A DNA stretch of 64,000 nucleotides from Methanobrevibacter sp. GTDB lineage: Archaea > Methanobacteriota > Methanobacteria > Methanobacteriales > Methanobacteriaceae. The first letter of the stretch is position 1. The number at the start of each line of letters is the position of its first letter. The position numbers and the translations under genes were made by a program. The stretch lies in assembly GCA_022775905.1 (NCBI GenBank), contig JALFJX010000012.1:54930-118929 (forward strand), written 5' to 3'. Of the stretch, positions 36,801 through 45,610 are shown one piece after another. The notes beneath the pieces are model-generated. The model saw only the letters and a program-made list of their open reading frames with translations. It did not search any database and had not been told where the DNA came from.

Positions 36801-36837
36801 TTAAAAAAAAGAGATTAAAAGATGGAAATCTTTTAAT
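36801..36837 (-). terminator. Hairpin terminator after mfnF
   Basis: A 10-bp perfect stem (36814-36823 with 36828-36837, GGAA loop) overlaps the mfnF stop and is followed on the minus strand by eight T residues (36803-36810). It would end the wecB-mfnD-mfnF transcript. Confidence 0.55.
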
Positions 36838-37855
36838 TTAAATACTTATTCATCATTACACTAGTTCCAACAGCTGGTGCAACAACACATTCTTCATCAG
36901 TTAATATATCACCCATAGATTTAACTTCCAAACCTAAGAGTTCAGCTGCTTTTTTATCTAGAATATCTTTTCCAAGACCAGTTGTAACGATTAAATCTAA
37001 TTTTTGAGTTTCAACAACTTGTTTTAATCCGTCAGCAATTTGTTCAACTTGTTTTTGATGGATAAATTTAGACATTTCAATAATTTCATCCATTGTCAAC
37101 ATTTCCAAATCAGCACATACTACACGAGCTATTCTTTTAGCACAGTCTATTTTTGATTTGCTTTCACCGTCAAAAGTATCGCAGACATAGTCTTCTTCAG
37201 TGATTAAGTCCAAAACTGTATAAACATCTGCAGTCTGTGCAAATAATTCACTAGCTACACGATATTCTTTTCCATTTAATTCCACATTATCAAGGAAACT
37301 TGCAAGGTTTGTTCTTAAAGTACCAGTATATACCAATTCACCAGTAGCAGACCTATCAAAGTCAGATTTACCTATTGCACATTCTTTTCCATCCTTGATT
37401 GGAATAATATCAGTTGTGGTACTTCCAGTATCAATGAATATACAGTTATCAGAAATCAATGTTGCAATTTGAGCTGTAGCAATCCAATTAGCAGCAGCAG
37501 CTTTAAGAGGAGTTTTTTCAATTTCTTCTTTAGACAACATCCCATCAATACCAACATAAGCTATTGGACAATCAAAGGTTTCTTCACATTTTTTAACTAC
37601 ATCCAAGACTCCATCTTTTTTAGTGTCATAAGCATCAACAAGTTCTGCAGTCATTGAAATACCTACAGCATCAATTTCAGACACTGGGCAGATTTTTTCA
37701 ATCAACTCAATTAAAACTCTTGATAAATCATCATTATTACTCCACATTGGGAGGTATGCAAAATCAACTTCAATATTTTTAATATCTTCTCCATCAAAGT
37801 CAATGATTGCCAAATCAGTGTTTGCTCCACCAATATCAAATCCTGCTACTTTCAT
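36833..37855 (-). CDS. mfnF: Methanofuran biosynthesis enzyme MfnF
   Basis: MfnF couples the aminomethylfuran precursor to gamma-glutamyltyramine. A 340-residue protein of the hydantoinase/actin-like ATPase superfamily: KVAGFDIGGANTDLAIID at the N-terminus and IFIDTGSTTTDIIPI near residue 140 are the phosphate-binding loops; VTTGLGKDILDKKA and APAVGTSVMMNKYLN end the protein. This family was formerly called H4MPT-linked C1 transfer pathway protein. It lies 2 bp after mfnD, consistent with consecutive steps. Confidence 0.88.
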   Translation of the reverse strand: MKVAGFDIGGANTDLAIIDFDGEDIKNIEVDFAYLPMWSNNDDLSRVLIELIEKICPVSEIDAVGISMTAELVDAYDTKKDGVLDVVKKCEETFDCPIAYVGIDGMLSKEEIEKTPLKAAAANWIATAQIATLISDNCIFIDTGSTTTDIIPIKDGKECAIGKSDFDRSATGELVYTGTLRTNLASFLDNVELNGKEYRVASELFAQTADVYTVLDLITEEDYVCDTFDGESKSKIDCAKRIARVVCADLEMLTMDEIIEMSKFIHQKQVEQIADGLKQVVETQKLDLIVTTGLGKDILDKKAAELLGLEVKSMGDILTDEECVVAPAVGTSVMMNKYLN

Positions 37856-37857
37856 AA

Positions 37858-38946
37858 TTATAGTCTCCTAATTTCTAATGAATCTCCAGATTTCTTAAAT
37901 TCAATTTCACCATCTAATGAAACATCCAATTCATCAATATTAACATTACCATCCACTAAGTCAATAATTGTTTTTCCAATGTTGAAATTAGCAATTTTGC
38001 TTAATCCAACATAAGGTGTTGTAAATCTGGAGTTTATTTCTAATAAATAAACTGAATAAACATCTTTTTCATCAGCATTGATTAACATATCAACACCAAC
38101 AAAACCTTTCATACCTTCAATTGCTTCAACAGCATTTTTTGCAATTTCAAAAGCCTCTTCTTTAAATTCACTTTCAAAAGGTAATTTACCTCCGAGATAT
38201 GTTCCTTTATCATCTTTTAATTCAACATATTGTCTGTTTAGACTTATCGGAATAGCTTTTTTACCATCGGAAATTAAACTGACACTAATATCAGTTCCTT
38301 CGATAAATTCTTGAACAAGAACACGTGAACCCGGCTTGAATATTTTATCCAAATCCAAAGTCAAATCTTCGATTTTTTCTATTACAACAATATCTTCACA
38401 GTCTACACCCATTAATGGCTTAATAATTAATTTAAGTGGAGTTAATGGATCTGCAGACTGCCATTTTTCATGCAAGTTTTCAATTGCCCTTTTCCAATAC
38501 CCTTTTGAATCTATTTTAAATCTAAATGATCTTGGTTGAGGAATTTCCATTGGTAATGATTCATAAGTTTCATACTTATCAGATGCCTTAAGACAAGCTT
38601 CAGCTGAAGAATTGTATATTTTCACATCATTTTCTTCTAGAATTTTAGCAATGTTGTATAAATTATTATTGTTTTCTGCAGAGATGAAAATAGCACTATT
38701 AAATTTATCTGCATTCACTTCAAGCCAAGAAACTACATCCTGATTAATTAAAATTGGATTAACATTATCATACCTTTTTATGATGTCACTGTATGAGTCA
38801 TTGATGACCAAATCCACATTATACTCCTTCAAATCATCTAAAAGTGCAAATATTAATGCTTCAGCTTCTGAAATAATACATTTATCTTTTTCACCAGAAG
38901 CAGTGAAATATTCAAATACTAAAATTGAATCATTCTCTTTTGTCAT
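37858..38946 (-). CDS. mfnD: Tyramine--L-glutamate ligase (ATP-grasp)
   Basis: ATP-dependent ligase that forms gamma-glutamyltyramine for methanofuran. The ATP-grasp core spans about residues 120-330: LKLIIKPLMGVDCEDI, VLVQEFIEGTDISVSLIS, GFVGVDMLI and YLLEINSRFTTPYVGLS, the last supplying Mg ligands (Glu, Asn). ATG 38946 (MTKEND) has GGTGGTT upstream; an ATG at 38964 would add six residues. It overlaps the wecB 3' end by 17 bp and is followed by mfnF after 2 bp. Confidence 0.85.
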   Translation of the reverse strand: MTKENDSILVFEYFTASGEKDKCIISEAEALIFALLDDLKEYNVDLVINDSYSDIIKRYDNVNPILINQDVVSWLEVNADKFNSAIFISAENNNNLYNIAKILEENDVKIYNSSAEACLKASDKYETYESLPMEIPQPRSFRFKIDSKGYWKRAIENLHEKWQSADPLTPLKLIIKPLMGVDCEDIVVIEKIEDLTLDLDKIFKPGSRVLVQEFIEGTDISVSLISDGKKAIPISLNRQYVELKDDKGTYLGGKLPFESEFKEEAFEIAKNAVEAIEGMKGFVGVDMLINADEKDVYSVYLLEINSRFTTPYVGLSKIANFNIGKTIIDLVDGNVNIDELDVSLDGEIEFKKSGDSLEIRRL

Positions 38947-40252
38947 AACTAACCACCATACCATTTAAATTTAAATCATCTGTAGGGAACCTCATATTTT
39001 CCCCATCAAAGACCATATGAACAAGTGCATCTTCCATACCTTCAAATTCACTAACAGAAATATCATCAGTTACTGTTTTCATTTTTCTTGAAAATGAAGT
39101 CATTATGTCTTCTGGTGCTTCAATATCCAATAATCCTTTATTATAATATTCTTCTATTGCATCAACAGTTAATTTTGCAGAATCTCCATCACCATATGGA
39201 TTAACTGCATTTTTCATTTTATCTGCAAAATCTTTATCATCCAAAATTTTACGTGCATTTTCCAAGATTGCATCTTTATTAGATCCAACAAGAATGTTAC
39301 CACCAGCAGTTACAGTTTCTGGTCTTTCAGTATTATACCTTAAAGTCAATGCAGGAACACTCAATGTTATTGCCTCTTCCTGGAGACCTCCAGAATCAGT
39401 TAAAATTAAAGTTGATGCAGAAGTCAATTGCAAGAAATCCAAGTATCCTAATGGTTTTATAATATGAACATGTTCCAGATTATTTAATTCATCGAATAAC
39501 TCGAATTTTTCAAGCATGTTTTTAGTTCTTGGATGAATAGGGAAAATAATATTCATATCATCCAATTCTTTTAATGCTTCGATGATACTTACAACTCTTT
39601 CCTTAACATCAACATTTTCTGCTCGATGCATTGTTAAAGTCAGAATATTTTCCATTGTTTCAATGTTTAAAGTTTTAAGAGTTTCTTCTTCAATTCCTCT
39701 TTTTTTGGCAATTTCCAAATGTCTAAAACAAGCATCAACAACGGTGTTTCCTGTGACAAATAGGTTTTTTCTTGAATATCCTTCAGCTAAAAGATTAATA
39801 GCTGATTCAATAGTTGGTATAAAATACATTGTCGAACATACATCCGCAGCCCTACGATTTACCTCTTCAGGCATTGTCATATCAAATGACCTGAGTCCTG
39901 CCTCAACATGACCTATTGCAATGTGTAATTTGGATGCAACAAGAGCACCCGCTAAAACAGCATTAGTATCTCCTTGAACTAATACAATATCTGGTTTTTC
40001 ATCAAGAAGAACTTCTTCAATGCCTTTCATCATCAAACCAGTTTGTTTTCCATGTGTTCCAGAACCTACATGAATATTATAATCCGGAGTCTGAATATCC
40101 AAATCTTTAAAAAATGTATCAGACATCTCCTTATCATAATGTTGACCAGTATGCAAAACAATTTGATCAATATCCCTTTTGGATATCTCATCAATGATAG
40201 GAGCCATTTTAATAATTTCAGGCCTAGTTCCCAAAATAGTTGCTATTTTCAT
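38930..40252 (-). CDS. wecB: UDP-N-acetylglucosamine 2-epimerase (non-hydrolysing) with C-terminal extension
   Basis: Interconverts UDP-GlcNAc and UDP-ManNAc for surface glycans. A GT-B-like enzyme with GTRPEIIKMAPII, LHTGQHYDKEMSD, HVEAGLRSFDMTMPEE, MHRAENVD and DSGGLQEEA, all diagnostic. The protein is about 440 residues, some 65 longer than usual; the extra C-terminus (after ALEEYYNKG-like EEYYNKGLLD) is a charged tail I do not recognise. ATG 40252 is used. Its end overlaps mfnD by 17 bp. Confidence 0.88.
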   Translation of the reverse strand: MKIATILGTRPEIIKMAPIIDEISKRDIDQIVLHTGQHYDKEMSDTFFKDLDIQTPDYNIHVGSGTHGKQTGLMMKGIEEVLLDEKPDIVLVQGDTNAVLAGALVASKLHIAIGHVEAGLRSFDMTMPEEVNRRAADVCSTMYFIPTIESAINLLAEGYSRKNLFVTGNTVVDACFRHLEIAKKRGIEEETLKTLNIETMENILTLTMHRAENVDVKERVVSIIEALKELDDMNIIFPIHPRTKNMLEKFELFDELNNLEHVHIIKPLGYLDFLQLTSASTLILTDSGGLQEEAITLSVPALTLRYNTERPETVTAGGNILVGSNKDAILENARKILDDKDFADKMKNAVNPYGDGDSAKLTVDAIEEYYNKGLLDIEAPEDIMTSFSRKMKTVTDDISVSEFEGMEDALVHMVFDGENMRFPTDDLNLNGMVVSYDKRE

Positions 40253-40350
40253 AATATTATTATATTTACATATAATCATTAAAAATTCTTTTTAATTTTT
40301 AAGATAATACATCACATTATAAAATTTTGATTATGAAAATTTTATGATAA

Positions 40351-41220
40351 CTATTCCAAATTATGCAAATCCTGCAAACTTTTTATCATGGATTCTCTGA
40401 TTGCATATCTTTTTTGTAAATCTGCTAAAGAATCTGCCAAATCACGCCTAAATCTCTCACAGGCATAATCATCATATCTGAATTTGATTCCATCATATTG
40501 AATATCCATTAAAATTAAATATTCCGCTTCCATGACTTTAATATTGGCTCTTGGTTCCCCTTCAACAGGATCCAACAATCTTTCAACTTCATCCAAATCC
40601 ATTTTGCCAACAGCAACATCAACAAAAACCCTCATCATTTTCCTTACCATATTCCATAGGAATGATTCCCCATAGATATCAACAAAGATTGGAGATATTG
40701 TTTCATGAAGATTCGGGAATTCTTTTTTGTGATAATCATCCAAATCAACTTTATTGATTTTAATATCTGCAATAGTTCTGGTAGTTGTTTTTTGGAACCT
40801 TTTTGTAAAATTAGTAAAGTTATGAGTTCCTTTAAAGACTTCAGCACATTCTCTTAGTTTATCAATATCCAAATCCTGGAATAAAGTATATCTGTATTGT
40901 CTCATTTGTGCATATCTTGGCTTGAATGCATAACGTACAGGAGCCATTGCAAGAATCTGAATATCATCAGGGAGAGAATTATTAATTTCATTTACCCTGA
41001 CGTCCTTTTCAGACTGGAAACTAATTACATTACCCAAACTGTGAACACCCGCATCAGTCCTACCCGCTATTCTAAATCTGGACTTTTTCAAGTCATCAAT
41101 GTAATTTAATTTACGTAAATGGTAAATTAATTCCTCTTCAACAGTTCTCAAATCGGGTTGACGTTGAAAACCATGAAAATTAGTTCCAATATATCCAATT
41201 TTTAGTGCTGTTCTTTTCAT
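40351..41220 (-). CDS. truA: tRNA pseudouridine(38-40) synthase
   Basis: Isomerises uridines 38-40 in the tRNA anticodon stem-loop. The catalytic Asp lies in AGRTDAGVHSLG near residue 55; KIGYIGTNFHGFQRQP, RYAQMRQYRYTLF and SFLWNMVRKMMRVFVDVAVGK are typical. About 289 residues. ATG 41220 is preferred to the TTG just before it. Confidence 0.94.
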   Translation of the reverse strand: MKRTALKIGYIGTNFHGFQRQPDLRTVEEELIYHLRKLNYIDDLKKSRFRIAGRTDAGVHSLGNVISFQSEKDVRVNEINNSLPDDIQILAMAPVRYAFKPRYAQMRQYRYTLFQDLDIDKLRECAEVFKGTHNFTNFTKRFQKTTTRTIADIKINKVDLDDYHKKEFPNLHETISPIFVDIYGESFLWNMVRKMMRVFVDVAVGKMDLDEVERLLDPVEGEPRANIKVMEAEYLILMDIQYDGIKFRYDDYACERFRRDLADSLADLQKRYAIRESMIKSLQDLHNLE

Positions 41221-41317
41221 CAATATAATATTTTACACAATATAAAATAAATTTTTAGGAATTTAATCAAAAAAATATGACACAACCAATATATAATATA
41301 AAACAACAATTATCCAT

Positions 41318-42010
41318 ATGGATTTAACTCAAGAACTAAACGAATTTTTACTTAGAAATGGAGCATGTGAAGTTGGCTTTGCAGACATCACCAATTTTAC
41401 AACAAAAGAGGGGTTGGACACCGGAATCGTTTTTTACATAACTTATCCAAAGAAAATCATTAAAAACATGCAGAATGCCCCAACATTAGATTATTTAAAC
41501 GAATACAACAATATAAATTCAAAATTAGACGAATTAAGCATTAAATGTGAAGAATTCATAATTAAAAAAGGTCATAATGCATATGCGCAGACAAGAGAAA
41601 GACTTGGAACTGACTTTGGTGACAACAATTCATTTGAACTGCCACACAAAACAATCGCAACACGCGCAGGACTTGGATGGATAGGAAAATCAGCATTATT
41701 CATTACAAAGAATCATGGATGTGCTTTAAGATTGTCTTCAGTTTTGACTGATGCACCATTAGAGATAGGAGAACCAATACTTGAATCAAAATGTGGAAAA
41801 TGTACTGATTGTATGGATGCATGTCTTGGTGGAGCAATAAGTGGAATAGAATGGAACTGCAATCTCAAAAGAAATGACTTTTATGATGATAAAAAATGCG
41901 AGAAATATGCACTTAAAGTGTCAAAAGAAAATTTAGGAACTGCATACACAATTTGTGGAAAATGCATTTATGCATGCAGATTTACACAAAAATATATTAA
42001 AAAATCATAG
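41318..42010 (+). CDS. 4Fe-4S protein related to epoxyqueuosine reductase (QueG-like)
   Basis: A 230-residue protein. The first two thirds resemble the QueG catalytic region (ATRAGLGWIGKSALFIT), and the C-terminus has two ferredoxin-type clusters: CGKCTDCMDAC and, further on, CGKCIYAC with two extra cysteines between. It lacks the length of true QueG (about 350). Archaea that make archaeosine do not need QueG, so a different redox role is likely. ATG 41318; it converges on the GNAT gene with a 6-bp overlap. Confidence 0.75.
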   Translation: MDLTQELNEFLLRNGACEVGFADITNFTTKEGLDTGIVFYITYPKKIIKNMQNAPTLDYLNEYNNINSKLDELSIKCEEFIIKKGHNAYAQTRERLGTDFGDNNSFELPHKTIATRAGLGWIGKSALFITKNHGCALRLSSVLTDAPLEIGEPILESKCGKCTDCMDACLGGAISGIEWNCNLKRNDFYDDKKCEKYALKVSKENLGTAYTICGKCIYACRFTQKYIKKS

Positions 42011-42565
42011 TTTAACAGCATGTGAAAAGTTATTTGATAAATAATTAATTTTCAACCCAATTATTTTCTTATCCATATGAACTGTTTCAAGTTCATCTCC
42101 AGAATCAATAGTGATAACAAAACCCATTTTAGTCCAGAATTCCAAAGCACCATTTAACGTTTTATGAGTGTGCAAATAAATACTATCATAATTCATTCCA
42201 TTTGCAAAATTTTCAGCAATAGAAAACATTTTAGATGCTAAACCACAACGCCTAAATCTTTCATCAACAAACAATCTCCAAATACTTGAAGTATTTTCTT
42301 TTGAATATAAATGCCTGAATTGTGGGAAATCTTTGTCATAATCTCTAATACCAATAGTTGCTATAATTTCACCAGATTCAGTATAAGCAATGAAAAAATT
42401 ATTCCTACAGGGATTAATGTAAAATTCATCCATATTCACAATGTCCTGATGCCATTTTGGAATATAATCAAAACCGAACTCTTTTTTAATCATTTTAAAT
42501 AAAAATTCTTGAACATGTGGAATTTTATCAAGATTTTTGCCCAACTCTTCAATTTTAATATCCAT
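42005..42565 (-). CDS. GNAT family N-acetyltransferase
   Basis: A single-domain acetyl-CoA-dependent transferase of about 186 residues. The GNAT core is visible: NFFIAYTESGEIIATIGIRDY, the acetyl-CoA loop RRCGLASKMFSIAENFA and YLHTHKTLNGALEFWTKMGF. The N-terminus (PHVQEFLFKMIKKEFGFDY) is typical of general GNATs, so the substrate is unknown. ATG 42565 follows GGGGGTG. It is divergent from the nickel/peptide importer, and its promoter region carries one pair of the AGTA(W)TACT palindromes. Confidence 0.85.
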   Translation of the reverse strand: MDIKIEELGKNLDKIPHVQEFLFKMIKKEFGFDYIPKWHQDIVNMDEFYINPCRNNFFIAYTESGEIIATIGIRDYDKDFPQFRHLYSKENTSSIWRLFVDERFRRCGLASKMFSIAENFANGMNYDSIYLHTHKTLNGALEFWTKMGFVITIDSGDELETVHMDKKIIGLKINYLSNNFSHAVKL

Positions 42566-42586
42566 AAATAACACCCCCAGAATAAA

Positions 42587-42627
42587 AGTATTACTAATTA
42601 AAGTAAATTTAATAGATAAGTAATACT
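42587..42627. promoter_or_regulatory. Palindromic operator pair A (GNAT side)
   Basis: AGTATTACT (42587-42595) and AGTAATACT (42619-42627), centres 32 bp apart. The surrounding 12-mers form a perfect inverted repeat (42584-42595 with 42619-42630). The pair lies between the GNAT TATA-like element and its ATG, a repressor-like position. Confidence 0.6.
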
Positions 42628-42759
42628 TTTTTATAATATTTGCATAACTATAATAGATTGAGTAGAAAATAGTATATAAAATTTATTATTGTATTCTAAC
42701 ATCCTCATAAATTCAATAAAAATACCAAATAGTCAAGTAAACTTTACATTTGATAAAAT

Positions 42760-42801
42760 AGTATTACTAGATTTTTAAATAACTTAAAAAATAGTAATAC
42801 T
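42760..42801. promoter_or_regulatory. Palindromic operator pair B (importer side)
   Basis: AGTATTACT (42760-42768) and AGTAATACT (42793-42801), centres 33 bp apart, repeat the pair A arrangement. A TATA-like TTTAAATA lies between the two boxes. They are 125-166 bp upstream of the importer ATG. Confidence 0.6.
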
Positions 42802-42925
42802 TTTTAAAAAAAAAATAATAAAATTTAAATAATGTTTAAAATAATACATTATATTTGATTGTTATTATTTTTATTATTACGTAATTCAAAAATAGTATGA
42901 CAATTAGAATTTATGGAGAAATAGA

Positions 42926-44545
42926 ATGGAACAAAAATACATTATTGGAATAATTGCAGTTGTTTTAATTGCAATTATAGGTGGAGCAATCCTCATGGGA
43001 GGATCATCTACCGAAAGAGCAGACAACGAACTCGTAGTAGCTGCTTACAGCCACGGAGGAGAACCTGAATCAGGTTTTGACCCAATTCTTGGTTGGAACT
43101 ACTACTCAGAACCACTAATCCAATCCACATTGTTAAAAATGACAAGAGACATGGATTATGAAAATGATTTAGCAACCAGCTGGGAAGCTAACAGTGATTA
43201 CACAGAATATACTGTAAAAATCAGGGACGATGTTAAATTCACAGACAACACCACATTAGATGCAGATGATATAGTATTCACTTATCAAGAAGCACAAAAA
43301 AGTGGAGCAAGTTTAGATTTAAGCAGCATGGAAAATGTAACTGCTGTCGACAATCAAACCATCAAATTTGAATTAAACAGACCAGACTCAACTTTCGTAG
43401 ATAAATTTGCATACATTGGTATCGTACCTTCCGACTCATACAACAATGAAACTTACGGTGCAAATCCAGTAGGATCAGGACCATTCAAATTCGTACAATG
43501 GGACAAAGGTCAACAAGTAATTTTAGAGAAAAACCCTGATTACTATGGAAAACAACCAGAATTTGATAAATTAACTATTTTATTCGCACAAAATGAAGCT
43601 GCATTTAATGCTGCTAAAAATCATGAAGTTGATGTATCCGCAGTACCATTAACCTATGCAAATGAAACTGTAGATGGATACACAATGTACCTCATGGACA
43701 CCATTGATGTAAGAGGAATCTCATTACCAGTACAAAACAACACTGGTGAAACAACTGAAGATGGCAATGCAATGGGTAACAACATTACTACAGACAAATC
43801 AATCAGAGAAGCATTGAACTACGGCATTAACAGAACTTCAATATCTGAAGGAGCATTAAATGGATTAGGAGTACCTAACTACGACGGTATTGCTCACCAA
43901 TTACCTTGGGCAAACAACGAATCCGCAATTGATGATGCAGATGTTGACAAAGCTAAAGACATCTTGAAAAAAGGTGGATGGGAAGACACCGATGGTGACG
44001 GAATCGTAGAAAAAGATGGACAAAAAGCATCAATTAACCTTTATTACCCATCTAATGCACCAGAAAGACAAGCAATTGCAGTAACAGTTGCAGAACAAGC
44101 AAAAGAATTTGGTATTGAAATTAATGCAACTGGTTCAAACTGGGATGAAATGGATGCAATTAAAAATACTGACCCTATCGTATGGGGATTCGGTTCAACT
44201 GACCCATCAACTATTTGGTCTGAATATTACAGCGATCAAGCAGGAGTAGGAAACAACAACCCAGCTCTTGTTAACAACAGTGCTGTAGATAAACACATTG
44301 ATACCGCTATGAAATCTGACCGTAACTCATCATATTCCGAATGGTCTAACGCAATTTGGGATGGAAGCAATGGTATTGCACCTGAAGGCGATGCTGCATG
44401 GTTATGGGTTGGAGAAATTAAATACGGATACTTTGTAGATGAAAGCTTAGATATCTCTAATGATACTGCATTATTACAACCTCATGGTGGAGATATCTTT
44501 GGAAACATCTATGATTGGTCCCGTACCTCTTCCATCGAAGAATAA
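42926..44545 (+). CDS. nikA: Nickel/peptide ABC transporter substrate-binding protein
   Basis: A 539-residue family 5 solute-binding protein. Residues 5-27 are an uncleaved-looking membrane anchor (YIIGIIAVVLIAIIGGAILM) without a lipobox Cys. The family signature is present in DLATSWEANSDYTEYTVKIRDDVKFTD, described by its ends, and NPVGSGPFKFVQWDKGQQVILEKNPDYYG, likewise. It should capture the substrate outside the membrane for the permeases that follow. Nickel, a nickel chelate or peptides are all possible; methanogens need nickel for F430 and hydrogenases. It heads a five-gene operon. Confidence 0.8.
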   Translation: MEQKYIIGIIAVVLIAIIGGAILMGGSSTERADNELVVAAYSHGGEPESGFDPILGWNYYSEPLIQSTLLKMTRDMDYENDLATSWEANSDYTEYTVKIRDDVKFTDNTTLDADDIVFTYQEAQKSGASLDLSSMENVTAVDNQTIKFELNRPDSTFVDKFAYIGIVPSDSYNNETYGANPVGSGPFKFVQWDKGQQVILEKNPDYYGKQPEFDKLTILFAQNEAAFNAAKNHEVDVSAVPLTYANETVDGYTMYLMDTIDVRGISLPVQNNTGETTEDGNAMGNNITTDKSIREALNYGINRTSISEGALNGLGVPNYDGIAHQLPWANNESAIDDADVDKAKDILKKGGWEDTDGDGIVEKDGQKASINLYYPSNAPERQAIAVTVAEQAKEFGIEINATGSNWDEMDAIKNTDPIVWGFGSTDPSTIWSEYYSDQAGVGNNNPALVNNSAVDKHIDTAMKSDRNSSYSEWSNAIWDGSNGIAPEGDAAWLWVGEIKYGYFVDESLDISNDTALLQPHGGDIFGNIYDWSRTSSIEE

Positions 44546-44560
44546 ATAAAAACAAACAAA

Positions 44561-44605
44561 GGAGTTAAATAAATTATTTAACTCCACCTCTTTTTCTCTT
44601 TTCAG
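44561..44605 (+). terminator. Strong hairpin between nikA and nikB (attenuator-like)
   Basis: A perfect 12-bp inverted repeat (44561-44572 with 44574-44585) followed by a pyrimidine-rich CTCTTTTTCTCTTTT stretch. It lies 16 bp after the binding-protein stop and may reduce read-through into the permeases or protect the nikA mRNA end, as is common for binding-protein genes. Confidence 0.5.
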
Positions 44606-44617
44606 GAGTTATATTAT

Positions 44618-45610
44618 ATGATAAAACATGAAAAACTACTCAAATTTTTAGGAAAAAAAATCGTCAGATTTATAATTTTACTCATTTTTGTCATATTATT
44701 GAGCTTTTTATTAATAGATATGTCCCCAATAAATCCTGTTAAATCATACATAAGCAATATGATTGTATCACAACAACAAATAGCTGCTTTAGAAAGTTAT
44801 TGGGGTGTAAATGAACCTATTACAACCAAAATGATTAATTGGCTTGGAAATATGGTTCATGGAGATTTCGGAACATCATTAATATTTAGAATGCCAGTTA
44901 TTGACGTCATTAAAGAAAGATTCACTGCATCCCTTGTATTGATGTTAAGTTCATGGATATTTTCAGGAGTTTTAGGATTTATTTTAGGAGTTATAGCTGG
45001 TTTCAAAAAAGACACAATAATAGACAAAGCAATAAAAGTTTACTGTTACATTTTGCAATCCGCACCAACATTTTGGATTGCATTAATTATACTTATGATA
45101 TTCAGTGTATACCTTGGTTGGTTCCCAACTGGATTAGGAGTTCCAATTGGAACTTTAAGTGAAAATGTATCAATTTGGGAATGGTTAAACAGATTGATAT
45201 TACCTATGGTTACATTAAGTATTGTCGGTGTTGCATCAATTGCATTATTTACTAGAGATAAATTAATTGAAGTTATGAACAGCGATTACTTCTTGTTTGC
45301 AAAAGCAAGAGGTGAAAATGGATGGAACTTAATTAAAAGACATGGAATAAGAAATATTTTACTTCCAGCAGTCACATTACAATTTTTAGGATTTTCAGAA
45401 TTATTTGGTGGAGCAGTCTTAGTAGAACAAATCTTCACATACCCTGGAATCGGACAAGCTGCAGTTTCAGCAGGACTTAGAAGCGACGTACCATTATTAC
45501 TTGGAATTGTAATATTTAGTGCAATATTCGTATATTGCGGTAACTTAATTGCAGACATAATATATAATTTTGTTGATCCAAGAATAAAAGAAGGTGAAGA
45601 TGATGGTTAA
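44618..45610 (+). CDS. nikB: Nickel/peptide ABC transporter permease (NikB/DppB type)
   Basis: A 330-residue inner permease with about six transmembrane helices. It has the N-terminal IVRFIILLIFVILLSFLLIDMSP helix, a typical NWLGNMVHGDFGTSLIF segment, and the EAA loop FLFAKARGENGWNLIKRHGIRN (ends only quoted) that docks onto the ATPases. AGGAG lies upstream of ATG 44618. It overlaps nikC by 8 bp. Confidence 0.85.
   Translation: MIKHEKLLKFLGKKIVRFIILLIFVILLSFLLIDMSPINPVKSYISNMIVSQQQIAALESYWGVNEPITTKMINWLGNMVHGDFGTSLIFRMPVIDVIKERFTASLVLMLSSWIFSGVLGFILGVIAGFKKDTIIDKAIKVYCYILQSAPTFWIALIILMIFSVYLGWFPTGLGVPIGTLSENVSIWEWLNRLILPMVTLSIVGVASIALFTRDKLIEVMNSDYFLFAKARGENGWNLIKRHGIRNILLPAVTLQFLGFSELFGGAVLVEQIFTYPGIGQAAVSAGLRSDVPLLLGIVIFSAIFVYCGNLIADIIYNFVDPRIKEGEDDG

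Larger units (their letters stand above)
42566..42925. promoter_or_regulatory. Divergent regulatory region between the GNAT gene and the nickel/peptide importer
   Basis: 360 bp without a gene. It is very AT-rich. It holds two pairs of the 9-bp palindrome AGTA(T/A)TACT (listed separately), a minus-strand TATA-like AATATTATAA at 42631-42640 for the GNAT gene, and TTTAAATA (42774-42781) between the second pair of palindromes, a candidate TATA for the importer. GGAG precedes the importer ATG at 42926. Confidence 0.6.

Noticed and set aside
42588..42800. Calling the AGTA(W)TACT pairs NikR sites
   Set aside because: The familiar NikR sites are two half-sites about 16 bp apart. Here full palindromes are 32-33 bp apart, and no nikR gene is in the window.
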